25,487 nucleotides of DNA. Origin: Leptotrichiaceae bacterium (lineage in GTDB: Bacteria; Fusobacteriota; Fusobacteriia; Fusobacteriales; Leptotrichiaceae). A program made the position numbers and the translations under genes. Position 1 is the stretch's first letter; each line of letters opens with the position of its first letter. Of this stretch, positions 7,928-15,918 are shown one piece after another. The DNA lies in NCBI GenBank assembly GCA_030532815.1, contig JAUNKI010000004.1, positions 1 through 25,487 on the forward strand. The letters run 5' to 3'. A model generated the notes under the pieces. That model searched no databases and was not told where the DNA came from. It was given only the letters and a program-made list of their open reading frames with translations.

Positions 7928-8572
7928 TTAAAATCCCCTTTTCATTAAATAATATTCCAAATTCATATCCAAAAATTCTTTTATTTCATTTACTTTTGCG
8001 GTTTCAGCAGTAGTGTCTTTTCCCGGATTTCTATCAGGATGTACTTCTTTTATTTTTGTTTTATATGCTTTTTTTATAATTTCCAATGTCACTTTCACTT
8101 CTGTGCTTACTCCAAAATACTTTAAATATTCTTCATATTTTTTTATAATATTATCTTTATTTCCTGAATAACTGTTATACTCTTTATACTCAGAATATCC
8201 TGAATAATTTGAATATTCTGTTCTCTGATAATTATGCCCGTTTCTTTCATATTGATTGAAAAATTGTTTTTCATATTCTTCATAAATATTTTTATCTTCC
8301 TGCTTCTCATTTAATAAACTTCCAAAGATTTTTCCAATCCAGTTGTTTATAAAATCTATAAGAAATCCTGCCATAAATATCTGAAATCCCAAAAATAGAA
8401 ATCTCCAAAGCAATCTCCAACTGTCGGCACCGAATAGTGCAGCAATAATTATGAAAAATAGAGTTATACCGATTAAGAAAATATACAATTTTAAAAAAAT
8501 ACTTATAATAAGTTTTACCGACAGACATATCCCTATTAATACAAATTGTATTCCCCTTGCTATTGTTTTCAA
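7928..8572 (-). CDS. Membrane-anchored J-domain (DnaJ-like) protein
   Basis: The 214-residue protein has two or three N-terminal membrane segments (residues about 8-48 and 54-78), a linker at about 90-140 very rich in Tyr, Asn, Ser and Glu (five YS or EY pairs within 116-136), and a C-terminal J domain with the invariant HPD at 178-180 (KKAYKTKIKEVHPDRNPG). J domains stimulate the ATPase of DnaK-type chaperones, so it likely recruits DnaK to the membrane. No zinc-finger or substrate domain of true DnaJ is present. The start is TTG behind a strong TAAGGAGGT site. The TAA stop abuts the next ATG. The client is unknown. Confidence 0.85.
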   Translation of the reverse strand: MKTIARGIQFVLIGICLSVKLIISIFLKLYIFLIGITLFFIIIAALFGADSWRLLWRFLFLGFQIFMAGFLIDFINNWIGKIFGSLLNEKQEDKNIYEEYEKQFFNQYERNGHNYQRTEYSNYSGYSEYKEYNSYSGNKDNIIKKYEEYLKYFGVSTEVKVTLEIIKKAYKTKIKEVHPDRNPGKDTTAETAKVNEIKEFLDMNLEYYLMKRGF

Positions 8573-8614
8573 TTTTACCTCCTTATTCAGTTTATTTGCA
8601 GTTATTTTATGATT

Positions 8615-8645
8615 ATTATAAAATTTGAGTATATGTTACTATCAA
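8615..8645 (-). promoter_or_regulatory. Possible promoter of the J-domain pair
   Basis: On the minus strand TTGATA (8640-8645), a 19-base spacer and TATAAT (8615-8620), about 43 bases before the TTG start. The -10 box is perfect; the spacer is two bases longer than ideal. Confidence 0.45.
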
Positions 8646-8686
8646 ATACTGTAAATTAATTTTTGTTTTTTGAATTTTCCAAATAC

Positions 8687-8838
8687 AAAAAAGTTGTTTC
8701 ATAAGTTAAAAATTAGTTTTTCAATTATAAATTATATTTATTTTTTAAAATTATAAATATCGCCTTTACTGATTTTATAAAAATAAAACATATAAAATTT
8801 ATAATTTGACATATTTTTCCAACTTTACGAAACAACTT
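8687..8838 (-). terminator. Long inverted-repeat structure after murA (terminator or MITE-like)
   Basis: Arms 8821-8838 and 8691-8708 pair on the minus strand: ten perfect pairs (AAGTTGTTTC/GAAACAACTT) continue through a G-U and a one-base bulge to about 17 bp. Six Ts follow (8687-8692, two within the arm). The 112-base interior is almost pure A/T with further nested palindromes. It starts 27 bases after the murA stop, so it can serve as terminator. Its size and terminal-repeat-like arms also fit a small non-autonomous mobile element. Confidence 0.6.
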
Positions 8839-8864
8839 CTTTTTATAAAACAGTATTCAAATTG

Positions 8865-10133
8865 TTAAATCTCAAGCTTAACCCTTTTAATCTCGGCACC
8901 GACAGCATTGAGTTTTTCCTCAAGCTTATCATATCCACGATCAATATGGTAAACCCTGTTTACCACAGTTTCTCCGTCTGCGACCAAACCTGCCAGTACA
9001 AGTGCCGCTCCTGCCCTTAAATCTGATGACATTACTTCAGCCCCTGTTAAAGGCAGACCTCCATTTACCATAGCTACTCCATGTCTTATAGAAATATCCG
9101 CTCCCATTCTGTTAAATTCAGGAACATGCATAAATCTGTTTTCAAATACTGTTTCTTCCATTGAACTTGCTCCGTTTATCAATGTCTGCAACAGCATCAT
9201 CTGAGGCTGCATATCAGTAGGAAACCCGGGGTGAGGCATTGTTCTTATTTTGGAAGGTTTCAGTTCCTTTAATTTCCCTATTACAGTCAAAATATTTCCG
9301 TCATATTGAAACTCAACTCCCATTGCTTCCAATTCCGATTTAAATACTCCCAAATCTTCCAAATTTATATTTTCAATTTTTAAATCTCCCTCGGTAATAA
9401 GTGAAGCTATAACATAAGTTCCCGCTTCAATTCTGTCAGGCATTATGGAATATTCCACCGCATGAAGTTCCTCTACTCCTTCTATTTCAATATTAGTCGT
9501 TCCCAATCCTGTTATTTTTGCTCCCATTTTTATAAGAAAATTCCCTAAATCTACAATTTCAGGCTCTTTTGCAGCATTGGATATAACAGTCTTTCCGGGA
9601 ATTTTCACAGCTGCCATCATAAGGTTCTGTGTAGCCCCTACACTTGGAAAGCCTAAAGGTATTACGGCTCCTTTCAGTTTATCCGATTTGGCATGAATAT
9701 ATCCGTGAACTCTTGTTATTTCCGCTCCTAATGCCTCAAATCCTTTTAAATGAAGGTCTACAGGTCTCGAACCTATTGCACAGCCTCCCGGAAGTGATAC
9801 TACGGATTCTTCAAGATTTGCAATCATAGGCCCCATAACTAAAAAAGAAGCTCTCATCTGTTTCACTATTTCGTAACTTGCTTCATTTCTTTTAAATCCG
9901 CTGTTTGTTATTTTATATGTAGTTTCATCTACTCTTTCGGTTTTCATTCCCAAATCTTCCAGAAGTTTCATCAATATTCTTATATCTCTCAGATTAGGAA
10001 CATTTTTCAGAATATATTCCCCTTTTGCTACTAATGTCGCTATTATTATGGGAAGAGCCGCATTTTTAGCTCCGCTTACTTTTATTGTTCCATTTAATGG
10101 TGTTTTTCCTTTAATCTTAAATCCGTCAACCAC
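8865..10133 (-). CDS. murA: UDP-N-acetylglucosamine 1-carboxyvinyltransferase
   Basis: Transfers enolpyruvate from PEP to UDP-GlcNAc, the first committed step of peptidoglycan synthesis. The 422-residue protein matches the family length. Seen: the Lys23-Asn24 pair in SGAKNAALP, the reactive Cys118 in LPGGCAIGSRPVDLH (the residue fosfomycin alkylates), the catalytic aspartate in PGFPTDMQPQ and the DLRAGAALVLAGL arginine. Cysteine at 118, not aspartate, predicts a fosfomycin-sensitive enzyme. The start is GTG; AGGAGG lies 8 bases upstream, inside the 3' end of the preceding gene, which overlaps by 8 bases, so translation is coupled. Last gene of the nadK-recN-xer cluster. Confidence 0.96.
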   Translation of the reverse strand: MVDGFKIKGKTPLNGTIKVSGAKNAALPIIIATLVAKGEYILKNVPNLRDIRILMKLLEDLGMKTERVDETTYKITNSGFKRNEASYEIVKQMRASFLVMGPMIANLEESVVSLPGGCAIGSRPVDLHLKGFEALGAEITRVHGYIHAKSDKLKGAVIPLGFPSVGATQNLMMAAVKIPGKTVISNAAKEPEIVDLGNFLIKMGAKITGLGTTNIEIEGVEELHAVEYSIMPDRIEAGTYVIASLITEGDLKIENINLEDLGVFKSELEAMGVEFQYDGNILTVIGKLKELKPSKIRTMPHPGFPTDMQPQMMLLQTLINGASSMEETVFENRFMHVPEFNRMGADISIRHGVAMVNGGLPLTGAEVMSSDLRAGAALVLAGLVADGETVVNRVYHIDRGYDKLEEKLNAVGAEIKRVKLEI

Positions 10134-10779
10134 GTTTTTTTCCTCCTAATTTTTCGCAAATTGGACATTTCACTCCGAAAAGACTGTCCATAAATCCTAT
10201 TTTTTCGTAACTTTGTTTATATTCGGAAACTTCCGTATCAATTATTTCTTTATGAAAATCGCATATTTTTCTTCCCATCGATTGACAGTAAATTTCCGGT
10301 AATTTTTTTTCTTCAAATTTTTCTTTTTTTGTTTTAATGACAGGATTTTCAGGCGGTTCATCCAAAGCATCCCCTGATGCAATGACGAGTCCTATTTGTC
10401 CTGTGTACAGTAATCCGTCTATCATTTTATAGGAAATATTCTTTTTTTTAGCCAGATTTATATATTTTTTTATGTCATTAAAATCTATTTCTCTGGAAAT
10501 AATCATTTTTTCAGCTTTCTTATTTTCCAAAATCTTTTCTATTTCAGGATATATTCCTTTTTCCTTTACCTGTTCCCTTGTTAATGCCCCGAGTACTCTC
10601 TCCCTGTATTCACCTAAAAATATATTTTTTTCAAGTTTGACTTCTCTTACTCTGTCCTTAAATTTTTCAATATGCCTGATAAGCTCAGTTCCTGTTTCAT
10701 TATTGTCACTTTTCATATTTTCTCTGTCCATAATAGAAATTTTATCATAAAACTTTATATTTTCAAATACCTTTTTCAC
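10126..10779 (-). CDS. YueI/DUF1694-like protein with Cys/His C-terminal tail
   Basis: The part around NIFLGEYRERVLGALTREQV (residues 52-71) and the following short alpha/beta region resemble the YueI (DUF1694) family, of unknown function. A C-terminal extension from about residue 170 carries CDFH and CPIC, spaced as a possible zinc site. The 217-residue version starts at GTG 10779 with no ribosome site. A TTGAAA-16-TAAAAT promoter-like pair falls inside those first codons, so ATG 10731 or 10716 may be the true start, though neither has a good ribosome site. The stop overlaps murA by 8 bases and its last codons carry the murA ribosome site. Family call is moderate. Confidence 0.7.
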   Translation of the reverse strand: MKKVFENIKFYDKISIMDRENMKSDNNETGTELIRHIEKFKDRVREVKLEKNIFLGEYRERVLGALTREQVKEKGIYPEIEKILENKKAEKMIISREIDFNDIKKYINLAKKKNISYKMIDGLLYTGQIGLVIASGDALDEPPENPVIKTKKEKFEEKKLPEIYCQSMGRKICDFHKEIIDTEVSEYKQSYEKIGFMDSLFGVKCPICEKLGGKKRG

Positions 10780-10825
10780 TTTTTCGATATTTGAACTTTT
10801 TTAATAATGAAATTTCCCATAAAAG

Positions 10826-11236
10826 TTACAAGAGTACAAACATTGAAATGAATATCACTTTAAGTACTGTATAAAAACCTGCAAACCGATATATTTTCGG
10901 CAATTCATTTTTTCCTTCATCTTTCATTATAAGAAATACCAATACCGTCATTGATATTAAATACACCATAATGGAAAATAAACTGAATGAGCCTCTTAAA
11001 AAGTAAATTAAATCAAGAAGCAAAAAAATATATATTTTAAATGTAGTTCTTTTACTTAAAAAATAAATATTTATCAAATTAAAATTTAAATATATATACA
11101 ATAAAGTCAGCATAAAAGTACCTATGTATATTTCAATTACATCTGATTTCATAAGAAAAAAGATACATCCCCAAAGTAAAATGAGTATTAACGGCATTAT
11201 ATTTTTTTTATTTTCCTGTTTTTTTTCTGCTGTCAT
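10826..11236 (-). CDS. Small integral membrane protein, unknown function
   Basis: Unrecognised 136-residue protein with four to five hydrophobic segments (about residues 14-29, 35-58, 66-80, 83-103 and 117-136), a charged N-terminus (EKKQENKK) and a short KDEGKNE loop. No motif is visible. The ATG follows CAGGAGGA. It sits 37 bases after the recombinase gene and 46 bases before the YueI-like gene, so it is probably co-transcribed from nadK to murA. The conserved placement, if any, between xer and murA could not be tested here. Confidence 0.75.
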   Translation of the reverse strand: MTAEKKQENKKNIMPLILILLWGCIFFLMKSDVIEIYIGTFMLTLLYIYLNFNLINIYFLSKRTTFKIYIFLLLDLIYFLRGSFSLFSIMVYLISMTVLVFLIMKDEGKNELPKIYRFAGFYTVLKVIFISMFVLL

Positions 11237-11273
11237 TTTTCCTCCTGTATTAATATGGGTAAAAATAATTTAA

Positions 11274-12221
11274 CTACTCATCTCCTATTTTAATTTTATT
11301 ATAAATTTTTTTCAAATCGGATTTTTCTACATGAGTATATATTTCAGTTGTACTTATATTGGAATGTCCTAAAATTTCCTGAACAATTCTTATATCCGCT
11401 CCGTTACTTAAAAGAACCGTTGCCACTGAATGTCTGAATATGTGCGGATATACATTTTTTTCTATTCCTGCATTTTCAGCATATTTTTTCAATCTTTTCC
11501 AGAAATTTTCCCTTCTTGTATCGGGAAACAGCCTAAAGGATTTTTCAGCATTTTTGAGTTTCGGTCTGTAATTGGAAAGATATTCCTTTATCTCTTTTTC
11601 CAAATTGTCATAAATAGGAACAACCCTGTATTTTGAACCTTTTCCAAGAACTTTTATAAATTCATATCCTTGATTTTCAACATCTTTTATTTCAAGATTA
11701 AGTATTTCGGAAATTCTTGCTCCTGTGGCTATTAAAAGCTTTATAATAAGTCTGTCTCTCATTCCTTCCACTGTATGACTAAAATTGTCTATTATCATTT
11801 TTACTTCTTTTAAACTTAAAACTTCAGGAAGCCTTTTTTCCCTTTTCAGGCTTCTTATCATTCCTGCCGGGTCTTCCTTCACCATTTTATTCAGATAACA
11901 GAATTTGTAAAATGTCCTGATTGAAGCTATTTTTCTGAGAACCGAATTTCTTTTCAGTTCCCGACTTATTTCCTCTATATATTTATAAATATCGTCTTCC
12001 TTTATATCAGCAGCCGTTTTTTCCATACAGGAGAAAAAGAGCTTCAAATCCCTTTCGTATCCTGCAACCGTATTTTTGGAACTTCCTTTTTCAAAATACA
12101 GATAATCTGAAAATTCCTTTATGAACAAACTATTCTGACGTTCAATTCTATTTTTCTTTTTATTTTCTTTTTCCTGTTTTATTTCAATTTCATCGATAAT
12201 TACTTTATTGATATTTTCCAT
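11274..12221 (-). CDS. Xer-type tyrosine recombinase (XerC/XerD-like)
   Basis: A 315-residue site-specific recombinase, probably the housekeeping enzyme that resolves chromosome dimers at dif. It has the N-terminal SAM-like core-binding domain (about 31-115) and the catalytic domain with the full set Arg169 (ATGARISE), Lys197 (GKGSKYR), His260 and Arg263 (HIFRHS), His286 (LGHSNIS) and the nucleophile Tyr295 (TEIYTHV). It carries about 28 extra, highly charged residues at the N-terminus (EIEIKQEKENKKKNRIERQ). XerC versus XerD, or a single Xer, cannot be told apart here. Its ATG overlaps the recN stop (TAATG). No integrase-type att sites or cargo are nearby, which favours a core role. Confidence 0.88.
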   Translation of the reverse strand: MENINKVIIDEIEIKQEKENKKKNRIERQNSLFIKEFSDYLYFEKGSSKNTVAGYERDLKLFFSCMEKTAADIKEDDIYKYIEEISRELKRNSVLRKIASIRTFYKFCYLNKMVKEDPAGMIRSLKREKRLPEVLSLKEVKMIIDNFSHTVEGMRDRLIIKLLIATGARISEILNLEIKDVENQGYEFIKVLGKGSKYRVVPIYDNLEKEIKEYLSNYRPKLKNAEKSFRLFPDTRRENFWKRLKKYAENAGIEKNVYPHIFRHSVATVLLSNGADIRIVQEILGHSNISTTEIYTHVEKSDLKKIYNKIKIGDE

Positions 12222-13879
12222 TATAGCTCCATGATTTCTTTAGCGTGATTAATAGAAGTTTCCGTTATATTATCTCCCGATATTATTCTCGCTATTTCCC
12301 TTATTCGTTCTTCAGTATCCAGTTCACGGACTTTCGTTTCAGTTAAATTATTTTCAATTGCCTTTTTTATGAAAAACTGCTGATTTGCTTTTGCAGCAAT
12401 TTGCGGCGAATGTGTGACACATACTACCTGCACATTTTTAGAAAGTTCCTTTAATTTTTCGGCTACTTTCCTTACGGTTTCTCCTGAAATTCCCGTATCT
12501 ATCTCGTCAAATATTAAGACCGATATATTATCGACAGTTGAAAATACAGTTTTCAGAGCAAGCATTATTCGTGAAACTTCTCCTCCTGAAGCAATTTTTG
12601 CAAGAGACTTGAAATTTTCTCCCAAATTGGTAGTCATCATAAATTCCACATCGTCAGTTCCTCTGGAACTTATAACTCGCTTTTCGGCAAACTCCACTTT
12701 AAATCGTGCATTTTCCATATTCAGATCTTTCAATTGTTTATTTATTGTATCTTGAAGTTTTTCAGCTATTTTTTTTCTCAGGCTCTTTAATTTTTCACTA
12801 TGTACAAAATATTCCTCAGCTTTCCTCCTTTTTTCTTTTTTAAGCTGTTCCAGCTCATCATTTTCAAAACTAATAAAAGACAGTTTTTTTTCTGCATCAT
12901 CTTTATAGGCAAGTATTTCTTCTATTGTAGAACCATATTTCAGTTTCAGTTTATTTATCTGTTCTATTCTTTCCACTACTTTTTCCAGTCTTATATCATC
13001 AGTTTCAGTCTCCCTTGCAAAATCTTCGGCAGAATAGGAAATATCTTCCACATCATATATAATATTTTCGATTTTTTCTTTCAGTTCCATATATGTATCG
13101 GATATACCTGAAAGCTGTTCAAAGTTTTTCTTTATTTTTCCTAAGGAATTTAAAACGGAATATTCCCCCTCTTTCAGCCTTTGAAGAGATTCTTCCAGTT
13201 TTTCACCTATTTTACCTGCGTTGAACAGTATTTTATATTCATCTTCCAGCTCATTATCCTCATTTTCCCTTAAATTGAGATTATTGATTTCATGAAACTG
13301 AAATTCCAGTATATCTTTTTTTTCACTTATTTTAGCTTTTTCCGTTTCAATTTCTTCTATTCTGTTTTTCAGTTTTTTTAAATCGAAAACATTTTCTCTT
13401 ATTTTTTTTGCCAGTTCTATTCCTTCCCTACCTAAAAATTTATCAAGAAGGTTTAAATGAAAATTTTTATTTAAAAGAAACTGATGCTCATGCTGTCCTA
13501 CCAGATCAAGAATATTGCTCATAAGTTCTTTCAGTTTTGAAACAGTCATTCTCACTCCATTTACAGTTACTTTTGATTTTGAATTTCTGTCAAAATATCT
13601 TGAAATTATAAGTTCATTGTCTTCTATATCAAATCCGAGATTATTTAACCTCTTTATCTGATTTTCATTCAAATCAAAAATACCTTCTGCAAAAAGACTT
13701 TCTTCCCCTGTTCTTATCATATCCGTCTGGTTTCTTTCTCCTATAAGCAGAGAAATTCCGTCCAGTATAATAGATTTCCCTGCACCTGTTTCTCCTGTAA
13801 GAGCTATTAAACCCTCATTAAATTCCAAATCCAGATTTTTTATTATTGCTAAATTGTTCAGCCTTAATTCTCTTAGCAT
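12221..13879 (-). CDS. recN: DNA repair ATPase RecN
   Basis: An SMC-like ATPase that gathers and holds DNA at double-strand breaks. The 552-residue protein has Walker A GETGAGKS at 29-36, a long central coiled coil (about 150-370, rich in Lys, Glu and Leu), the ABC signature IASGGEVSRIMLALK and Walker B VLIFDEIDTGISG near the C-terminus, followed by VVCVTHSPQIAAKA. Length fits the family. The ATG follows GAGAGGAAA. It lies 35 bases after nadK, an arrangement common in bacteria where the pair is often accompanied by argR. No argR is seen here. The stop overlaps the recombinase start by one base. Confidence 0.96.
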   Translation of the reverse strand: MLRELRLNNLAIIKNLDLEFNEGLIALTGETGAGKSIILDGISLLIGERNQTDMIRTGEESLFAEGIFDLNENQIKRLNNLGFDIEDNELIISRYFDRNSKSKVTVNGVRMTVSKLKELMSNILDLVGQHEHQFLLNKNFHLNLLDKFLGREGIELAKKIRENVFDLKKLKNRIEEIETEKAKISEKKDILEFQFHEINNLNLRENEDNELEDEYKILFNAGKIGEKLEESLQRLKEGEYSVLNSLGKIKKNFEQLSGISDTYMELKEKIENIIYDVEDISYSAEDFARETETDDIRLEKVVERIEQINKLKLKYGSTIEEILAYKDDAEKKLSFISFENDELEQLKKEKRRKAEEYFVHSEKLKSLRKKIAEKLQDTINKQLKDLNMENARFKVEFAEKRVISSRGTDDVEFMMTTNLGENFKSLAKIASGGEVSRIMLALKTVFSTVDNISVLIFDEIDTGISGETVRKVAEKLKELSKNVQVVCVTHSPQIAAKANQQFFIKKAIENNLTETKVRELDTEERIREIARIISGDNITETSINHAKEIMEL

Positions 13880-13914
13880 TTTCCTCTCACCTTTTTTCTT
13901 AATCCCGCTTTATT

Positions 13915-14775
13915 TTAAAGGGTTTCTCCCCATTTCAGTTTTTCTCTCAGTATATTATAATAATCACTGTTTTCACTTCTTATAATTTTTACTTTTTTTT
14001 CGGATAAAACTGCGTTTATTTTATCTGAAGGTCTTATGTGGAAACATTCACTTCCGTCTATATTCAGATGTGCATCATTATCCCTCGTGTACACTTTAAA
14101 ACTCAGTTTGTTTTTCCCGTCAACTATAATAGGTCTTGCAGTCAGACTTTGAGGCAGCAGAGGTGTAATGGAAACCGCATTCAGACTCGGATGCACTATG
14201 GATCCTCCTGCTGAAAGAGAGTATGCCGTAGATCCTGTAGGTGTCGCTACTATAACTCCGTCTGCCCGATATTTATTCACAAATACATCATCTGAATATA
14301 CTTCTACATTGATTAAATGTGAAACAAGACCGCCTTTTATTATTAACAGTTCATTTAATGCATAAAATGTATCATCATTATACTTCACTTCAAGAAATGC
14401 CCTTTCATCGATTATACACTGATTTTGTTCATATCTTCCCAGCATTTCCGCAGCATTTTCAGGCTTTATTTCAGCCATGTATCCCACAGTACCCATATTT
14501 ACAGCTAATATAGGAATATCTTTTTTTACTGCCTCCTTTGCTGCAACGAGGATAGTTCCGTCACCACCGAAGGATATTATCAAATCGGCATTTTTTACAT
14601 CTATAACTTCTATTATTTTATTTCTTTTCATATAGCCATAAAATTCCGTCAGTAATTCTTCTTTTACAAATTTATTTTTTATTATTTTTACTTTTTTGAC
14701 TCTGTTTATTTTTTTCTTATATTCCAGGCTACTGTTTTCTGAACTTTTTTTTAAGTTTTTCAAAGCTTTTTCCAT
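13915..14775 (-). CDS. nadK: NAD kinase
   Basis: Phosphorylates NAD+ to NADP+. The 286-residue protein shows the catalytic GGDGT at 70-74, NMGTVGYMAEI near 93, and the long conserved block PTGSTAYSLSAGGSIVHP that binds NAD, then NIDGSE near the end. Length and order fit bacterial NadK. The first 45 residues are basic and low in complexity (KKINRVKKVKIIKNK) with the Rossmann start less clear than usual. ATG behind an AAGAGGCG site. First gene of the nadK-recN-xer-murA cluster; the promoter was not certain. Confidence 0.95.
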   Translation of the reverse strand: MEKALKNLKKSSENSSLEYKKKINRVKKVKIIKNKFVKEELLTEFYGYMKRNKIIEVIDVKNADLIISFGGDGTILVAAKEAVKKDIPILAVNMGTVGYMAEIKPENAAEMLGRYEQNQCIIDERAFLEVKYNDDTFYALNELLIIKGGLVSHLINVEVYSDDVFVNKYRADGVIVATPTGSTAYSLSAGGSIVHPSLNAVSITPLLPQSLTARPIIVDGKNKLSFKVYTRDNDAHLNIDGSECFHIRPSDKINAVLSEKKVKIIRSENSDYYNILREKLKWGETL

Positions 14776-14870
14776 ATTCGCCTCTTATTTAATTTATTTA
14801 TTGTAATTGTAACATTTTTAAGTGATTTTTTCTACTACTATTTAATTACGGAATTTCAACCATTGAAAAG

Positions 14871-14899
14871 TCACAGGCCCAATTATTTTTTTCCTGTGA
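14871..14899. repeat. Inverted repeat upstream of nadK
   Basis: TCACAGG (14871-14877) and CCTGTGA (14893-14899) form a perfect 7-bp inverted repeat with a 15-base spacer, about 95-125 bases before nadK. It may be an operator or a weak hairpin. The rest of 14776-15004 is AT-rich; I saw no gene in it. Confidence 0.4.
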
Positions 14900-15004
14900 T
14901 ATTCCGACATTTCCCTTACATTCATGCTACTGATTATTTTAAACACTTCAAAAATATTCATTATTCTTAAAATATTCCAATTTTTTTTAAAAACTATTAA
15001 ATAC

Positions 15005-15049
15005 AAAAAAACTGCCTTTAAATAAATATACATTTATTTTAGAACAGTT
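15005..15049 (-). terminator. Terminator downstream of rnpB
   Basis: On the minus strand arms 15033-15049 and 15010-15026 (AACTG with an AAATAAA inner part; 17 positions with two G-U pairs and two mismatches) enclose a 6-base loop and are followed by seven Ts (15005-15011, partly in the arm). It lies just past the 3' end of RNase P RNA and would end its precursor. Confidence 0.7.
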
Positions 15050-15059
15050 AGTTTAAAAA

Positions 15060-15392
15060 GGTCTCGGGATAAGCCGGATTCTGTTTTCGTCAATCATTTA
15101 TCTAAACCGTCAATTGCTTCACGGTTTCAGCGAATTACCCAATAAGCAGAAACGGGTCGCTTCTATACTGCTTTCTATTTATTCTTGCTTCAAGAGGGGT
15201 TTACCTAAGCTAACTTAATTTCTTAAGTTATCGGTGGTCTCTTACACCGCCTTTTCACCCTTACTCATTACGAGCGGTTTATTTCTGTGGCACTTTCCTT
15301 AGGATTGCTCCCAGCAGCCGTTAACTGCCTCTTTTACCCTGTGAAGTCCGGACTTTCCTCCTAAATTAAATCAGGCGACTGACTCCGAAACC
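15060..15392 (-). ncRNA. rnpB: RNase P RNA, bacterial
   Basis: The catalytic RNA that matures tRNA 5' ends. On the minus strand the hallmark GAGGAAAGTCCGGAC near the 5' end and ACAGAATCCGGCTTAT near the 3' end, which together build the P4 core, are both present and correctly ordered. The ends close as helix P1: GGTTTCGG at 15385-15392 pairs with CCGAGACC at 15060-15067 (one G-U), which sets both boundaries and gives 333 nt. The 3' end is followed by five Ts and then the terminator. The protein subunit rnpA is not in the window. Confidence 0.96.
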
Positions 15393-15398
15393 TTTATT

Positions 15399-15404
15399 AT
15401 TTTA
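15399..15404 (-). promoter_or_regulatory. -10 box of rnpB
   Basis: TAAAAT on the minus strand ends 6 bases before the predicted first G of RNase P RNA (15392), the right distance for a -10 box. No good -35 box is seen 17 bases upstream. Confidence 0.4.
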
Positions 15405-15443
15405 TCACTTTTTCAGATAAAAATAAATACTGAATTATAATTT

Positions 15444-15578
15444 TTATTTTCCGTCACATTTTGATGTAGTTCCGCAATAATATCCCACTGCACCCCCTGC
15501 AGCTCCTGCAACTACTGCTACACATGAATTTAAAGTCAGAACTAGTGCCGATAATATTAAAATTTTTCTTTTAGTCAT
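15444..15578 (-). CDS. Small glycine-rich lipoprotein
   Basis: A 44-residue peptide that begins MTKRKILILSALVLTLNSC. It has a basic start, a hydrophobic run and the lipobox LNSC with Cys19 as the predicted lipidated residue, giving a mature part of only 26 residues. That part holds a small-residue run (AGAAGGAVG, about 24-32) that resembles a glycine-zipper and ends with two more cysteines (C35, C41) and a charged tail. The ATG is preceded by AGAGGTAGAG, a fair ribosome site. It ends 51 bases before rnpB. It is too short for statistical support by length, but lipobox, start site and clean frame make it credible. Function unknown. Confidence 0.7.
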   Translation of the reverse strand: MTKRKILILSALVLTLNSCVAVVAGAAGGAVGYYCGTTSKCDGK

Positions 15579-15918
15579 CACTCTACCTCTATTTTTATTA
15601 TATTCCGTATCATAATTTTTCTGTTTTTACCTTCATAATATTCGTTGAAGATATTTTAAATAATTATAACTTTTAAAAATTTTTTCTGAGTTAGCTGTAC
15701 CTTTATTTTTTATTATCTGAAATATTTTTCTTCCTTATGAGATAATTTTGAATACGAATAAATTATATTTTATCTGAATTGCAGAAATATACTATAATAA
15801 TAAAGTCTATTTAAATGCTATATATCTATTTTTAACGGAAATATTTTTATTTTTTATCTTCGTATGTATTATACAGTCCATTCTGATTTTAAGGAATATT
15901 TTCTGTATTTATTCAAAT
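15579..15918. other. AT-rich intergenic region between pepT and the lipoprotein gene
   Basis: I see no gene here on either strand; the longest frames are about 25 codons without ribosome sites. A TATAAT on the minus strand about 20 bases before the lipoprotein ATG may be its -10 box, but a matching -35 is missing. Confidence 0.4.

Noticed and set aside
11274..12221. The tyrosine recombinase as the integrase of a genomic island.
   Set aside because: It sits inside a housekeeping operon, overlaps recN, and there are no att-like repeats, tRNA gene or cargo beside it.
12414..13111. Plus-strand frames of about 100 codons opposite recN.
   Set aside because: They are shadows of the recN coding strand with Phe/Ser-rich nonsense sequence.
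14842..15033. A 63-codon minus-strand frame between nadK and rnpB.
   Set aside because: Its start lies inside the rnpB terminator stem, it has no ribosome site and the product has no recognisable feature.
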